DNA of 64,000 nt from Blattabacterium sp. (Cryptocercus kyebangensis). GTDB lineage: Bacteria > Bacteroidota > Bacteroidia > Flavobacteriales > Blattabacteriaceae. Of this stretch, positions 1 through 9,559 are shown piece by piece. Below the pieces are notes generated by a model. It worked only from the letters and a program-made list of their open reading frames with translations, had not been told where the DNA came from and searched no databases. The stretch is taken from the NCBI RefSeq assembly GCF_003226855.1, contig NZ_CP029820.1:297501-361500 (forward strand), read 5' to 3'. The position numbers and the translations under genes were made by a program. The stretch's first letter is position 1, and each line of letters starts with the position of its first letter.

Positions 1-1268
1 AACCCCCCCGCTAATTTAGCAGAACTTCTATTGGGAGCTATAGCCATTAAAGTTAAATTTCTTCTTCCTGTTCCTATATTCCATTCGGATTCTCCGTATT
101 CTTTCGCCAAATATTGAGTAGCTTTCTGAGATTCCAATTGTATATTTCTAAATATTTTATGAGTCAATATTTCAGATTTTACGGAAATAAAAGGAATCAT
201 TCTAGATTGTAAATAAGAATGCCAACCCAATGCCCCTAAACCTAGGGCTCTACTTTTTTCTGCAAAACGAACAGAATCTTCTATTCCCCGAATATTTTTT
301 CCTTTATCAATGAACTCTTGTAAAACCGCATCAAGAAATAAAATAGCATAAAAAACGGTCTTAGTATTTTTCCATTCTACATATTTATATAAGTTTAATG
401 AAGAAAGACAACATACAAGAGTATGACTTTCATCTGTAGGTAACATAATTTCTGAACAAAGATTGCTATGATGTATTTTCAATCCATGTTTTTTCCAATT
501 ATCCGGTATATTTTTATTAGCATTGTCTTTAAAAAAAAGATAAGGTTCTCCCGTTTTCACACGTTCTTTAAGGGTATTGATCCATAATGATCTTTCTTTT
601 CCATTTTTTTTCAAAATTTTATCCATAAAAGGATTAGAAATAATGGCTCCCTGATGAACATTATGACATTGACGATGGATATCCCCTTTAGGTTCTCTTA
701 TTTTTAAAAATTCTGGATATTCTTTATGTTCTATATTTAAATAAATAGCTACAGCTCCTCTTCGTGTTCTTCCTTGTTTGCTAGCAATAATGGTACTATC
801 GTACGACTTAATAAAAGGAATAATTCCATCCGAATAACCTAATGTTCCATTTTTGATAGGACTTCCTATAGGTCTAACAAAACTAAAATCATAAGAGGTC
901 CCTCCTCCATGTTTACTTAAAATAGCCATTTCTAAATTTTTCCTATATATCTCATACATACTATCACCAATACGTCCAGAAAAACAACTAATGGGCAAGC
1001 CTTTTTCTGTTCCTAAATTAACCATAACTGGAGTGGAAGGGATGAGCCATCCTCTCCATAGAATGTTAAAAAATTTTTCTTCCATATTTGGCTTTTTAAG
1101 AATCTTTGCAGCATTAATAGCCAATCTTTTATATCCTTCAAAAGGCGTTTCTCCATCTAATAAATATCCACCTTTAATTGTAGTTAAATACAGTTCATTA
1201 TTAGCCCATACGGGTAAATCCTTTCCTACTTTCCATCCTTTTTTTTCTGCAATAGGGTGTGTTTCCAT
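1..1268 (-). CDS. nrdA: Ribonucleoside-diphosphate reductase, class I alpha subunit (5' part; runs off the left edge)
   Basis: Catalytic subunit that reduces ribonucleoside diphosphates to deoxyribonucleotides. The visible 422 codons start METHPIAEKKGW and contain the three active-site cysteines: C95 in the PISCFSG motif, the thiyl-radical C271 in NLCSEI with its flanking Asn and Glu, and the partner cysteine in LVCCLSSLNL (286-287). A run of RNR family sequence ending GTGRRNLTLMAIAPNRSSA lies at the window edge; the C-terminal part with the radical-transfer tyrosines is outside. There is no N-terminal ATP-cone domain, so the enzyme is of a short form that probably lacks the usual dATP activity switch. 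It follows rpsA on the same strand after 26 bases. The family call is secure; which class I subtype depends on the unseen beta subunit. Confidence 0.93.
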   Translation of the reverse strand, partial: METHPIAEKKGWKVGKDLPVWANNELYLTTIKGGYLLDGETPFEGYKRLAINAAKILKKPNMEEKFFNILWRGWLIPSTPVMVNLGTEKGLPISCFSGRIGDSMYEIYRKNLEMAILSKHGGGTSYDFSFVRPIGSPIKNGTLGYSDGIIPFIKSYDSTIIASKQGRTRRGAVAIYLNIEHKEYPEFLKIREPKGDIHRQCHNVHQGAIISNPFMDKILKKNGKERSLWINTLKERVKTGEPYLFFKDNANKNIPDNWKKHGLKIHHSNLCSEIMLPTDESHTLVCCLSSLNLYKYVEWKNTKTVFYAILFLDAVLQEFIDKGKNIRGIEDSVRFAEKSRALGLGALGWHSYLQSRMIPFISVKSEILTHKIFRNIQLESQKATQYLAKEYGESEWNIGTGRRNLTLMAIAPNRSSAKLAGG

Positions 1269-1294
1269 TTTTAGTATTGAAATTTCCTTTTTTT

Positions 1295-3112
1295 TTACTT
1301 CTTCTCTTTTTCTATTTTTTCTTTTAATTTAGCTAAACCAACAATATCTCCAAGAGTAGATTTCTCGAATTTTCTATTTCTCATACGTTGTTCTTTTTTT
1401 TGTTCTTTATCACGATAAATCGCTGTATGAGAAACTACAATTTTTTTAGTTTCTTTATTAAACTCGATAACCTTAAAATTAATTTTTTCTCCTTTTTTAA
1501 GAATACTTCCATCCTTTTTTTCCAAAAAACGAAGTGGAGAAAATGCTTCTATTTCTGGATCTATAAATTGGATATAGGCTCCTTTATCAAATAAATTTTC
1601 TATCATTCCATTATGAATACTACCTACATAATAAATTTTTTCATATTTATCCCATGGATTTTCCGTTAGTTGTTTATGGCCTAAGTTTAATTTTCTTGTT
1701 TGGGAATCTAAAAAAAGAACAATTACTTCTAATTGATCATTAATATGGCAAAATTCAGAAGGATGTTTTATCTTCTTAATCCATGAAAGATCATTTGTAT
1801 AAATAATTCCAGATATCCCTTTTTCCAATTCTAAAAAAACTCCGAAATTAGTAAATTTTCGAACGAAACCCATATGTTTTGATCCTATAGGATATTTCTT
1901 TTGAATGTCGATCCAAGGATCTGGAGTAAGTTGTTTTATACTCAAAGACATTTTTCTTTCTTGACGATCTATAGTCAGTATAATCGCTTCTAATTCATCT
2001 CCTATTTGTACAAAATCTTGTGTAGAAGATAAATCGGAGTACCAAGACATTTCACTAATATGCAATAAAGCCTCTACACCTGGAATAATTTCTACAAAAG
2101 CACCATAATCAGCTAAAACACTAACTTTTCCTTTAACTTTACTTCCTATTTTTAATTCTTCATCCAAAGAATTCCAAGGATGAGGTTGCAATTGTTTTAA
2201 CCCTAGCTGTACACGATTTTTATCTTTATCTACACCTAGAACAACAAATTTTAATTCCTGTTCTAATTGGACTACTTCTGTAGGATGATTAATATGATGC
2301 CAACTCATATCGGTAATATGCAATAATGCATCGACTCCTCCTAGATCTACAAAAGCACCATAAGGAAGAATATTTTTTATTTTTCCTTCTAAAACTTGAC
2401 CTTTATCTAACTTAGAAATCATTTCTTTTCTTTGTTCTTCAATATCTCTTTCTATTAAAACTTTATGGGATACAACAACATTTTTTGTTTTTTTATTTAT
2501 TTTTACAACTTTGACCTCCATGGTTTTACCAACATAAGTATCATAATCTCGAACAGGTTTTACATTAATATGCGATCCTGGTAAAAAACATTCAATATCA
2601 AAAATTTCTACAATTAATCCACCTTTAGTTCTAGCAGCTACATAACCTAAAATGACTTTTTCTTTTATATATGCTTCATTGATCCTTTGCCAATTTCTTA
2701 ACGTTTTTGCTTTTTGATAGGAAAGTATACATTGTCCTTTATAATCCATTTTAACAACCATAACCTCCATATTACTTCCTACTTCAAAATTAAAATTTTC
2801 TCTAAATTCTCTAATTGGAATAGCCCCTTCCGCTTTGAATCCTATATCTACAATCACATTGTTATCCATAATATGTGTAACAATCCCCTTATATATTTCC
2901 AATTCTTGTATATCTGGCAAAGTTTCTTCGTATATTTTTTCCCACTTTTTTTTTTCTTCTTGTATCTCATTATTTAAATGAGTTTCGTATTTTGTCCAAT
3001 CGAAATTTTTGTTTTTTTCCTGATATTTCAATTTTATGTTTCTATCACTCCCATTGATCCTATCAGATGAATGGGTGGTTCCTTTTTTAGTTTCTTCTTT
3101 TTGATTAGACAT
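1295..3112 (-). CDS. rpsA: 30S ribosomal protein S1
   Basis: Ribosomal protein S1, which binds mRNA leaders and helps recruit them to the 30S subunit. The 605-residue protein has a charged N-terminal extension (about 1-70) and then six S1/OB-fold repeats starting near residues 72, 153, 240, 325, 412 and 497. Repeats 3 and 4 show the classical core (YGAFVDLGGVDALLHITDMSW and YGAFVEIIPGVEALLHISEMSW patterns); repeats 1, 2 and 6 are more diverged, as is usual. The ATG at 3112 is the first in frame. The length and repeat number match Bacteroidetes S1. The gene is divergent from dnaE across a 251-base spacer in which I see no gene, and it is followed by nrdA. Confidence 0.95.
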   Translation of the reverse strand: MSNQKEETKKGTTHSSDRINGSDRNIKLKYQEKNKNFDWTKYETHLNNEIQEEKKKWEKIYEETLPDIQELEIYKGIVTHIMDNNVIVDIGFKAEGAIPIREFRENFNFEVGSNMEVMVVKMDYKGQCILSYQKAKTLRNWQRINEAYIKEKVILGYVAARTKGGLIVEIFDIECFLPGSHINVKPVRDYDTYVGKTMEVKVVKINKKTKNVVVSHKVLIERDIEEQRKEMISKLDKGQVLEGKIKNILPYGAFVDLGGVDALLHITDMSWHHINHPTEVVQLEQELKFVVLGVDKDKNRVQLGLKQLQPHPWNSLDEELKIGSKVKGKVSVLADYGAFVEIIPGVEALLHISEMSWYSDLSSTQDFVQIGDELEAIILTIDRQERKMSLSIKQLTPDPWIDIQKKYPIGSKHMGFVRKFTNFGVFLELEKGISGIIYTNDLSWIKKIKHPSEFCHINDQLEVIVLFLDSQTRKLNLGHKQLTENPWDKYEKIYYVGSIHNGMIENLFDKGAYIQFIDPEIEAFSPLRFLEKKDGSILKKGEKINFKVIEFNKETKKIVVSHTAIYRDKEQKKEQRMRNRKFEKSTLGDIVGLAKLKEKIEKEKK

Positions 3113-3363
3113 ATATTTTTATATTTTTTATAAAGAGGACCTCACTAGTTGACGTACAAGGTTATAAACTAGGAATATACATTAAAAATATCCACTATGA
3201 TTAGGTCTATTGTTTAGGTCGTTTAGGAATACAAAACTAATAATTTTTCAGAACATAAAATTTTTGATCCTTTCTTTTATTTTTAAAGATCAGAAAAAAC
3301 AAAAAACTTATTCCATAAATTCATTGTGATAGTGTAAATTGATTGATTTTAAAGTAAAAAATA

Positions 3364-6300
3364 ATGTATCTCATTGTTGATACCGAAACCACAGGGTTAC
3401 CTGAGTCCTATAATCTTCCTATTACCAATTCCGATAATTGGCCAAGAATAGTGCAAATAGCATGGCAGTGCCATGCTATTTCAGGAAAAATAATAGAATT
3501 TAAAAATTTTATTATAAAACCGGATGGTTATGATATTCCTTACAATGCTTTTAAAATTCATGGAATTACTAATGAAAAAGCAGAAAAAGAAGGACAAAAT
3601 TTAGATTTTGTTCTTAAAAAATTTAAGGAATCCTTTGAAAGATCTAAATGTTTAATTGGCCATAATTTGGATTTTGATATAAAAGTTATTGAATGTGAAT
3701 TTTTTAGAATAAAAGAAGAAATTTCTTTTAAAAGAAAAAAATTTTTAGATACTAAAGAAGTCTCTGTTAATTATTGCAAATTACCTGGTATTAGAAAAAA
3801 ATTTAAATGGCCTACATTAACCGAATTATATTATAAATTATTTGGAATAGATTTATCTAATTTTCATCATAATGCGGAAAATGATGTAAAAGCAACATCT
3901 CGTTGTTTTTTGGAACTCCTACGTATGGGAGTTATATCCTACAATGATATTGGAATAGATGAACCAATAATCAAAAATTTTAGAGAATTGTTCCATACTA
4001 CTATTTCTTCCTCTATAGTCTCTTTTGATCTCCATCATCTAAAAAAAAATACAGAAAAAAGAATAGAAAATAAAAGAATTAATAATAATAAGGAAAAATT
4101 ACAAAAAAAAAGATATTCTCATCTTCATAATCATACTTCTTTTTCTATTCTTTTTTCAACTATGGATATTTCCTCTATGATAAATAGAGCTATATCCTGC
4201 AATATGCCTGCTATTGGAATAACAGATTATGGAAACATGATGGGGACTTTTCATTTTCTAAATACTATCCATTCTGTAAACCAAAAATATGCTTCATTAA
4301 AAAAATCCATAAAAGGAATTATTGGTTGTGAAGTATTTATTTCCGAAAGCTATTTACAGAAAAAATTTACTAAAGAAAAACCGGACAAACGTTATCATCA
4401 AGTTCTATTGTCTAAAAATAAAGCAGGATATCATAACTTATCCAAACTTTGTTCTCATGGATTTATAGAAGGATTTTATGCTGGAATTCCTAGGGTTGGA
4501 AAGAATTTGATTGAAAAATATAAGGGAAATTTAATAGCTCTTACCGGAGATCTCAATGCAGAAATTCCACAGATAATTCTTAATCAAGGAAAAAGAAAAG
4601 CAGAAAAGGTTTTTCTATGGTGGAAAGAACTTTTTGAAGAAGATTTTTACATAGAATTATTACGTCATGGATTAGAAGAAGAAGACTATGTTAATAGGAT
4701 TCTTCTTCAATTTTCCGAAAAATATCATGTAAAGTATATTATACAAAATAATACTTTTTATTTAGATCAAAAAGATTCTTATGTTCATGATATTTTGCTT
4801 TGCGTAAAAAATGGAGAAAAAAAATCCACTCCTATAGGTAGAGGAAGAGGGTATAGATTTGGATTTCCAAATCCAGAATTTTATTTCAAAAGTACAGAAG
4901 AGATGAAAGAAATATTTTCGGATGTTCCAGAATCTTTTGACTTTTTAGATGAATTAGTCAGTAAAATTGAATTTTACCATCTATCACAAAAAATATTACT
5001 TCCAAAATTTCAAATACCAAAACATTTTGAAACCCCTTTAGATGAAAAAGATGGAGGGAATAGAGGGGAAAATTTTTTTTTAAAAAGGATTACATATGAA
5101 GGAGCTAAAAAACGTTATAAAAATATAACTAAGGAAATAGAAGAAAGAATTCACTTCGAATTAAAAACAATTGAAAAAATTGGATATCCTGGTTATTTTC
5201 TTATTGTTCATAATTTGGTTTCTCAAGCTAGAAAAATGAATATTTCAGTAGGACCTGGAAGAGGTTCTGTTGCTGGATCTATAGTTTCCTATTGTATAGG
5301 AATTACTGATATAGATCCCCTGAAATATCATCTTCTTTTTGAACGATTTTTAAATCCGGACAGAATATCTTTACCTGATATTGATATCGATTTTGATGAT
5401 CGAGGGCGTGAAGAAATTATTGAATGGGTAGTCCAAAAATATGGAAAAAATAAAGTAGCACAAATCATAACATATTCCACAATGGGAGCAAAATCTTCTA
5501 TTCGAGATACGGCTCGTGTCTTAAATTTATCTTTAAGAGATACAGATCGTATAGCAAAAATGGTCCCTAACTTTATTCCATTAAAAGTTCTCTTATCTTC
5601 GGAAGATAAGGTACTAGGAAATAGAAGTAAGGAAGAAATGGACAATATAAAAAAACTTAGAAAAATTGCAGAAAATGGAGAAACTTTGGAGGGAAAAATT
5701 TTGCAGAAAGCAAAAATTTTAGAAGGTTCTATAAGAAGTACGGGGATACATGCTTGTGGAATAATTATAAGTCCATACGATATAAAAGAATATATTCCCG
5801 TTACTCTTTCCAAAGAATCCGATTTATTGTTAACGCAATTTGATAACAATGTAGTAGAACGTGTTGGATTATTAAAAATGGATTTTTTAGGATTAAAGAC
5901 TCTTACTATTATTAAAGATTCCTTGAATCTTATCAAAAAAAACATCAATATTACAGAATTCTCATTTCCTATAGAAGATTTAAAGACTTATTCTCTTTTT
6001 CAAAAAGGAGAAACCGTAGCTGTTTTTCAATATGAATCTCCAGGAATGCAGAAATATTTACGACAACTTAAACCTGATAAATTTGATGATTTAATTGCAA
6101 TGAATGCCTTATACCGACCTGGTCCATTACAATACATTCCTAACTTTATTTCCAGAAAACATGGAAAAGAGGCGATAACCTATGATTTACCAGAAATGGA
6201 AGAATTATTGAAAGAAACTTATGGAATAACTATATATCAAGAACAGGTGATGTTAATATCCCAAAAAATAGCAGATTTTAGCAAAGGAGAAGCCGATTTT

Positions 6301-7668
6301 CTTAGAAAGGCTATGGGTAAAAAACAAAAAGAGGAACTAAATAAAATGAAAAATAAGTTTCTTCATAAAGCTATGAAAAAAGGATATCCGAAAAATATAT
6401 TAGAAAAAATATGGAAAGATTGGGAGTCTTTTTCTTGCTATGCTTTTAACAAATCTCATGCTACCTGTTATGCTTATATAGCTTTTCAGACCGCTTATCT
6501 TAAAACGCATTTCCCCTGTGAATATATGGCTTCTGTATTAAGTAATAACATGGATAATATTAAACAGCTTACTTACTTTATAAAAGAATGTAAGCGTATG
6601 GATATATCGGTTTTAGGTCCAAATATTAATGAAAGTGATGATTTTTTTAAAGTAAAAGATAAAAATTGTATTCAATTCGGTCTTAGAGGAATAAAAGGTG
6701 TAGGAGAAAATTCTGTAAAAATGATTGTTCAGGAAAGAGAAAAAAATGGACCATTCACTTCTATTTTTAATTTGGTAAAACGTATTAATTTACGTATAGT
6801 GAATAAGAAAACTTTGGACAGTTTAGTTTTATCTGGAGGATTGGATAAATTCCATTTACGTAGAGAACAGTATTTCCACTTTGAAGAAAAAAGTAAGTTT
6901 AGTACTCTAGAAAAGATCATTCAATTTGGATCTAAATACCAAAAAATGAAAAAAAGGGAGAATATTTCCAAAAAAAATATGGAAATAGAAAAACCCATGA
7001 TTTCAGAATGCCCTCCATGGAGCAATATATATAAATTATATAAAGAAAAAGAAGTATTGGGGATTTACGCTTCTTCACATCCTTTAGATGATTATTTTTA
7101 TGAAAGAAAATATTTTACAAATTTATCTTTATACCAATTAAATAAAAATGAACAGAAACTTATAGGAAAAAAAATATATATATGTGGAATTCTATCTAAA
7201 ATAGAAAAAAAAATATATATAAAAAATGGAAAAAAATATGGCGTTTTCTTATTAGAAGATGATCATTCTTCTAAATTGTTTCGTATTTATGGACAACAGT
7301 ATTTAAAGTATGAACATTTACTATTTAGTAATAGCCTATTATATTTATATATTTTTATTGAACCATCTAAATATAAAGAAGGGAAAATACATATATTTCA
7401 TATCGAAAGTCTACAAAATGTTTTAAAAAAATTTTCCCATAAATTGGTAATAAAGATCAATATAAAAAACTTAGACAGCATGATTATTGATGATATAGAA
7501 AAATTATTTTCTGAACATATAGGAGATAAAAAGCTTAATATTCTTCTTTATGATAAAGAAAATCATATTTCTTTAAATTTTGAATCCGAGAAATATGGAG
7601 TTGATATTAATTCCAGTTTTTTAAAAAAGTTGGAAAAAATAAAAGGATTGGATTTTTGTTTGAATTAA
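3364..7668 (+). CDS. dnaE: DNA polymerase III alpha subunit with fused N-terminal 3'-5' exonuclease domain
   Basis: Replicative DNA polymerase, 1434 residues. Residues 1-185 are a DnaQ-like DEDDh exonuclease: Exo I DTETTGLP near residue 7, Exo II HNLDFDIKV near 100, Exo III HNAENDVKA near 175. The PHP domain begins at 251 with HLHNH (253-257). The polymerase palm carries the metal-binding PDIDIDFDD at 671-679, followed by family-C blocks such as GPGRGSVAGS, STGIHACGI, YRPGPL and SFNKSHA-like CYAFNKSHAT. A C-terminal OB-fold region (from about 1270) is diverged. Proofreading is thus carried in cis rather than by a separate epsilon subunit, an arrangement I recall from other Flavobacteria. It stands alone between divergent rpsA and the arginine operon. 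The ATG at 3364 directly gives the conserved N-terminus. Confidence 0.96.
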   Translation: MYLIVDTETTGLPESYNLPITNSDNWPRIVQIAWQCHAISGKIIEFKNFIIKPDGYDIPYNAFKIHGITNEKAEKEGQNLDFVLKKFKESFERSKCLIGHNLDFDIKVIECEFFRIKEEISFKRKKFLDTKEVSVNYCKLPGIRKKFKWPTLTELYYKLFGIDLSNFHHNAENDVKATSRCFLELLRMGVISYNDIGIDEPIIKNFRELFHTTISSSIVSFDLHHLKKNTEKRIENKRINNNKEKLQKKRYSHLHNHTSFSILFSTMDISSMINRAISCNMPAIGITDYGNMMGTFHFLNTIHSVNQKYASLKKSIKGIIGCEVFISESYLQKKFTKEKPDKRYHQVLLSKNKAGYHNLSKLCSHGFIEGFYAGIPRVGKNLIEKYKGNLIALTGDLNAEIPQIILNQGKRKAEKVFLWWKELFEEDFYIELLRHGLEEEDYVNRILLQFSEKYHVKYIIQNNTFYLDQKDSYVHDILLCVKNGEKKSTPIGRGRGYRFGFPNPEFYFKSTEEMKEIFSDVPESFDFLDELVSKIEFYHLSQKILLPKFQIPKHFETPLDEKDGGNRGENFFLKRITYEGAKKRYKNITKEIEERIHFELKTIEKIGYPGYFLIVHNLVSQARKMNISVGPGRGSVAGSIVSYCIGITDIDPLKYHLLFERFLNPDRISLPDIDIDFDDRGREEIIEWVVQKYGKNKVAQIITYSTMGAKSSIRDTARVLNLSLRDTDRIAKMVPNFIPLKVLLSSEDKVLGNRSKEEMDNIKKLRKIAENGETLEGKILQKAKILEGSIRSTGIHACGIIISPYDIKEYIPVTLSKESDLLLTQFDNNVVERVGLLKMDFLGLKTLTIIKDSLNLIKKNINITEFSFPIEDLKTYSLFQKGETVAVFQYESPGMQKYLRQLKPDKFDDLIAMNALYRPGPLQYIPNFISRKHGKEAITYDLPEMEELLKETYGITIYQEQVMLISQKIADFSKGEADFLRKAMGKKQKEELNKMKNKFLHKAMKKGYPKNILEKIWKDWESFSCYAFNKSHATCYAYIAFQTAYLKTHFPCEYMASVLSNNMDNIKQLTYFIKECKRMDISVLGPNINESDDFFKVKDKNCIQFGLRGIKGVGENSVKMIVQEREKNGPFTSIFNLVKRINLRIVNKKTLDSLVLSGGLDKFHLRREQYFHFEEKSKFSTLEKIIQFGSKYQKMKKRENISKKNMEIEKPMISECPPWSNIYKLYKEKEVLGIYASSHPLDDYFYERKYFTNLSLYQLNKNEQKLIGKKIYICGILSKIEKKIYIKNGKKYGVFLLEDDHSSKLFRIYGQQYLKYEHLLFSNSLLYLYIFIEPSKYKEGKIHIFHIESLQNVLKKFSHKLVIKINIKNLDSMIIDDIEKLFSEHIGDKKLNILLYDKENHISLNFESEKYGVDINSSFLKKLEKIKGLDFCLN

Positions 7669-7789
7669 AACTTAATTATTAATAAGACTTTCTTAAATTT
7701 GCACTTAGAATAAAGTAAATATTATGAATCTATTTATTTATAAATCAATAAATTACATTTTTTTTTCGTAGTTATTGGTTTTTTTTAAG

Positions 7790-9559
7790 ATGAAAATAAA
7801 AGTTAGAGTATCTCATGAAGAGGATACAAAATATGCTTCCTTAATTTGCAAAAAAATACAGGAATCAGCAAAAATTAGAGGAACTGGTATTGCTAAGAAA
7901 GATCCAGAATATATTAAATCAAAAATGATTAATGGAAATGCAGTAATTGCTTTCTGTAATGGAAAAATAGCAGGGTTTATTTACCTTGAAGTTTTTCAAA
8001 ATCAAGAATTTGTTGTTAATTCTGGTTTAATTGTTTTTCCTGAATTTAGAAAAAAAGGATTGGCAAATATTATAAAAATTGAAATATTTAAACTTTCTAG
8101 AAAAAAATTTCCAAATTCTAAAATTTTTAGCATTACAACAAGCCATTCCGTGATTAGAATGAATACAAAATTGGGTTTTAATCCTGTTTCTTTTAGTGAA
8201 TTAACTCAATCAGAAGAATTTTGGAAAGGATGTAAAAGTTGTGCTAACTTCGATATATTAACCAGAAATAAAAGAAAAATGTGTCTTTGTACAGGTCTTT
8301 TATATAACCCATATAAATCTTATGAAGATGAAAACGTTAAAAAAAAGAATCTAGAGGATTTAATTCTTGGTGATAAAATTGTTTTGGCCTATAGTGGTGG
8401 TTTAGACACATCTTATTGCTTAAAATATCTTATCCAAAAAGGATACGAGGTGCATACAGTGATTATTAATACAGGAGGATTTAAAGAAGAGGAATTGAAA
8501 AAAATTGAAGAAAGAGCTTTAAATATTGGATCTAAATCACACAAAACTATCGATGCTATAGAAGATTATTATCAAAATTGCATAAAATATCTTATATTTG
8601 GAAACATTCTTAAAAACAATACCTATCCACTTTCAGTAAGCTCTGAAAGAATTTTTCATGCTATTAAAATTGCACAATATGCCACTCTTATTAAGGCAAA
8701 AGCGATAGCTCATGGGAGTACAGGAGCCGGGAATGATCAAATTAGATTTGATATAGCTTTTCAAATTATTTGTCCAGATAAAATTACTTTATCCCCTATA
8801 AGAGATTTAAGAATTTCCAGAAAAGAAGAAATTGAATATTTACGAAATAGTGGTATATACATTTGTTGGGATAAGGCAAAATATTCTATTAACAAAGGAA
8901 TTTGGGGAACTAGTATCGGAGGAAAAGAAACTTTAACCTCTTACCAAGATTTTCCAGATGAGGCCTATCCAACAAAATTAAGCAGAAAAAAAAGTGAAAA
9001 TCTAGAATTAGAATTTGAAAAAGGAGAATTAGTAAGTGTTAATAAAGAAAAGGAAGACGCTATAAAAAATATCCTAAAAATTGAAAAAATAGCCTCCAAA
9101 TTTGCTATAGGAAGGGGGATACATATAGGAGATACTATTTTAGGTATTAAGGGAAGAGTGGCTTTTGAAGCTTCTGCAGCTATTATTATTATTAAAGCCC
9201 ATCATTTGTTGGAAAAACATATTCTTACAAAATGGCAACTTTATTGGAAAGATCAATTATCCAATTGGTATGGAATGTTGCTTCATGAAGCTCAATATTT
9301 AGATCCTGTCATGCGTGATATAGAAATGTTTTTAAACAGTACACAAGAAAGACTTACTGGAACCGTATATATAATTTTACATCCTTATAGATTTCATTTA
9401 GTTGGAATTAAATCTGAATTTGATTTAATGGAATCTAACATGGCTCAATACGGAGAAATGAATTATGCTTGGACGGCAGAGGATGTTAAAGGTTTTACAA
9501 AAATATTGAGTAATCAAATGAAAATGTATCATAATTTAAATAAAAATAAAAAAGAATAA
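7790..9559 (+). CDS. argG: Fused GNAT acetyltransferase (candidate N-acetylglutamate synthase) and argininosuccinate synthase
   Basis: Two-domain protein of 589 residues. Residues 1-165 form a GNAT acetyltransferase with an acetyl-CoA loop around RKKGLA (87-92) and a cysteine cluster C148, C151, C165, C167 that looks like a metal site. Residues about 190-589 are a full-length argininosuccinate synthase (citrulline + aspartate + ATP to argininosuccinate), with the PP-loop SGGLDTS at 202-208, HGSTGAGNDQ and the downstream ISR and GRGIHIGDT blocks. I start at the ATG at 7790; an in-frame TTG at 7775 would add five residues. As first gene of the arginine operon, which has argE but no argA or argJ, the GNAT half is the best candidate for making N-acetylglutamate (inference). 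The argG half is certain, the acetyltransferase substrate is not. Confidence 0.92.
   Translation: MKIKVRVSHEEDTKYASLICKKIQESAKIRGTGIAKKDPEYIKSKMINGNAVIAFCNGKIAGFIYLEVFQNQEFVVNSGLIVFPEFRKKGLANIIKIEIFKLSRKKFPNSKIFSITTSHSVIRMNTKLGFNPVSFSELTQSEEFWKGCKSCANFDILTRNKRKMCLCTGLLYNPYKSYEDENVKKKNLEDLILGDKIVLAYSGGLDTSYCLKYLIQKGYEVHTVIINTGGFKEEELKKIEERALNIGSKSHKTIDAIEDYYQNCIKYLIFGNILKNNTYPLSVSSERIFHAIKIAQYATLIKAKAIAHGSTGAGNDQIRFDIAFQIICPDKITLSPIRDLRISRKEEIEYLRNSGIYICWDKAKYSINKGIWGTSIGGKETLTSYQDFPDEAYPTKLSRKKSENLELEFEKGELVSVNKEKEDAIKNILKIEKIASKFAIGRGIHIGDTILGIKGRVAFEASAAIIIIKAHHLLEKHILTKWQLYWKDQLSNWYGMLLHEAQYLDPVMRDIEMFLNSTQERLTGTVYIILHPYRFHLVGIKSEFDLMESNMAQYGEMNYAWTAEDVKGFTKILSNQMKMYHNLNKNKKE

Noticed and set aside
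991-1332. 113-residue plus-strand frame over the start of nrdA
   Set aside because: Shadow of nrdA, whose conserved cysteine motifs lie on the minus strand.
3113-3363. Possible small RNA in the rpsA-dnaE spacer
   Set aside because: Only short AT stems, no SRP, tmRNA or RNase P hallmarks; nothing beyond a divergent promoter region.
5328-5948. 206-residue open frame on the minus strand inside dnaE
   Set aside because: Antisense shadow of a well-conserved polymerase region; no family resemblance of its own.
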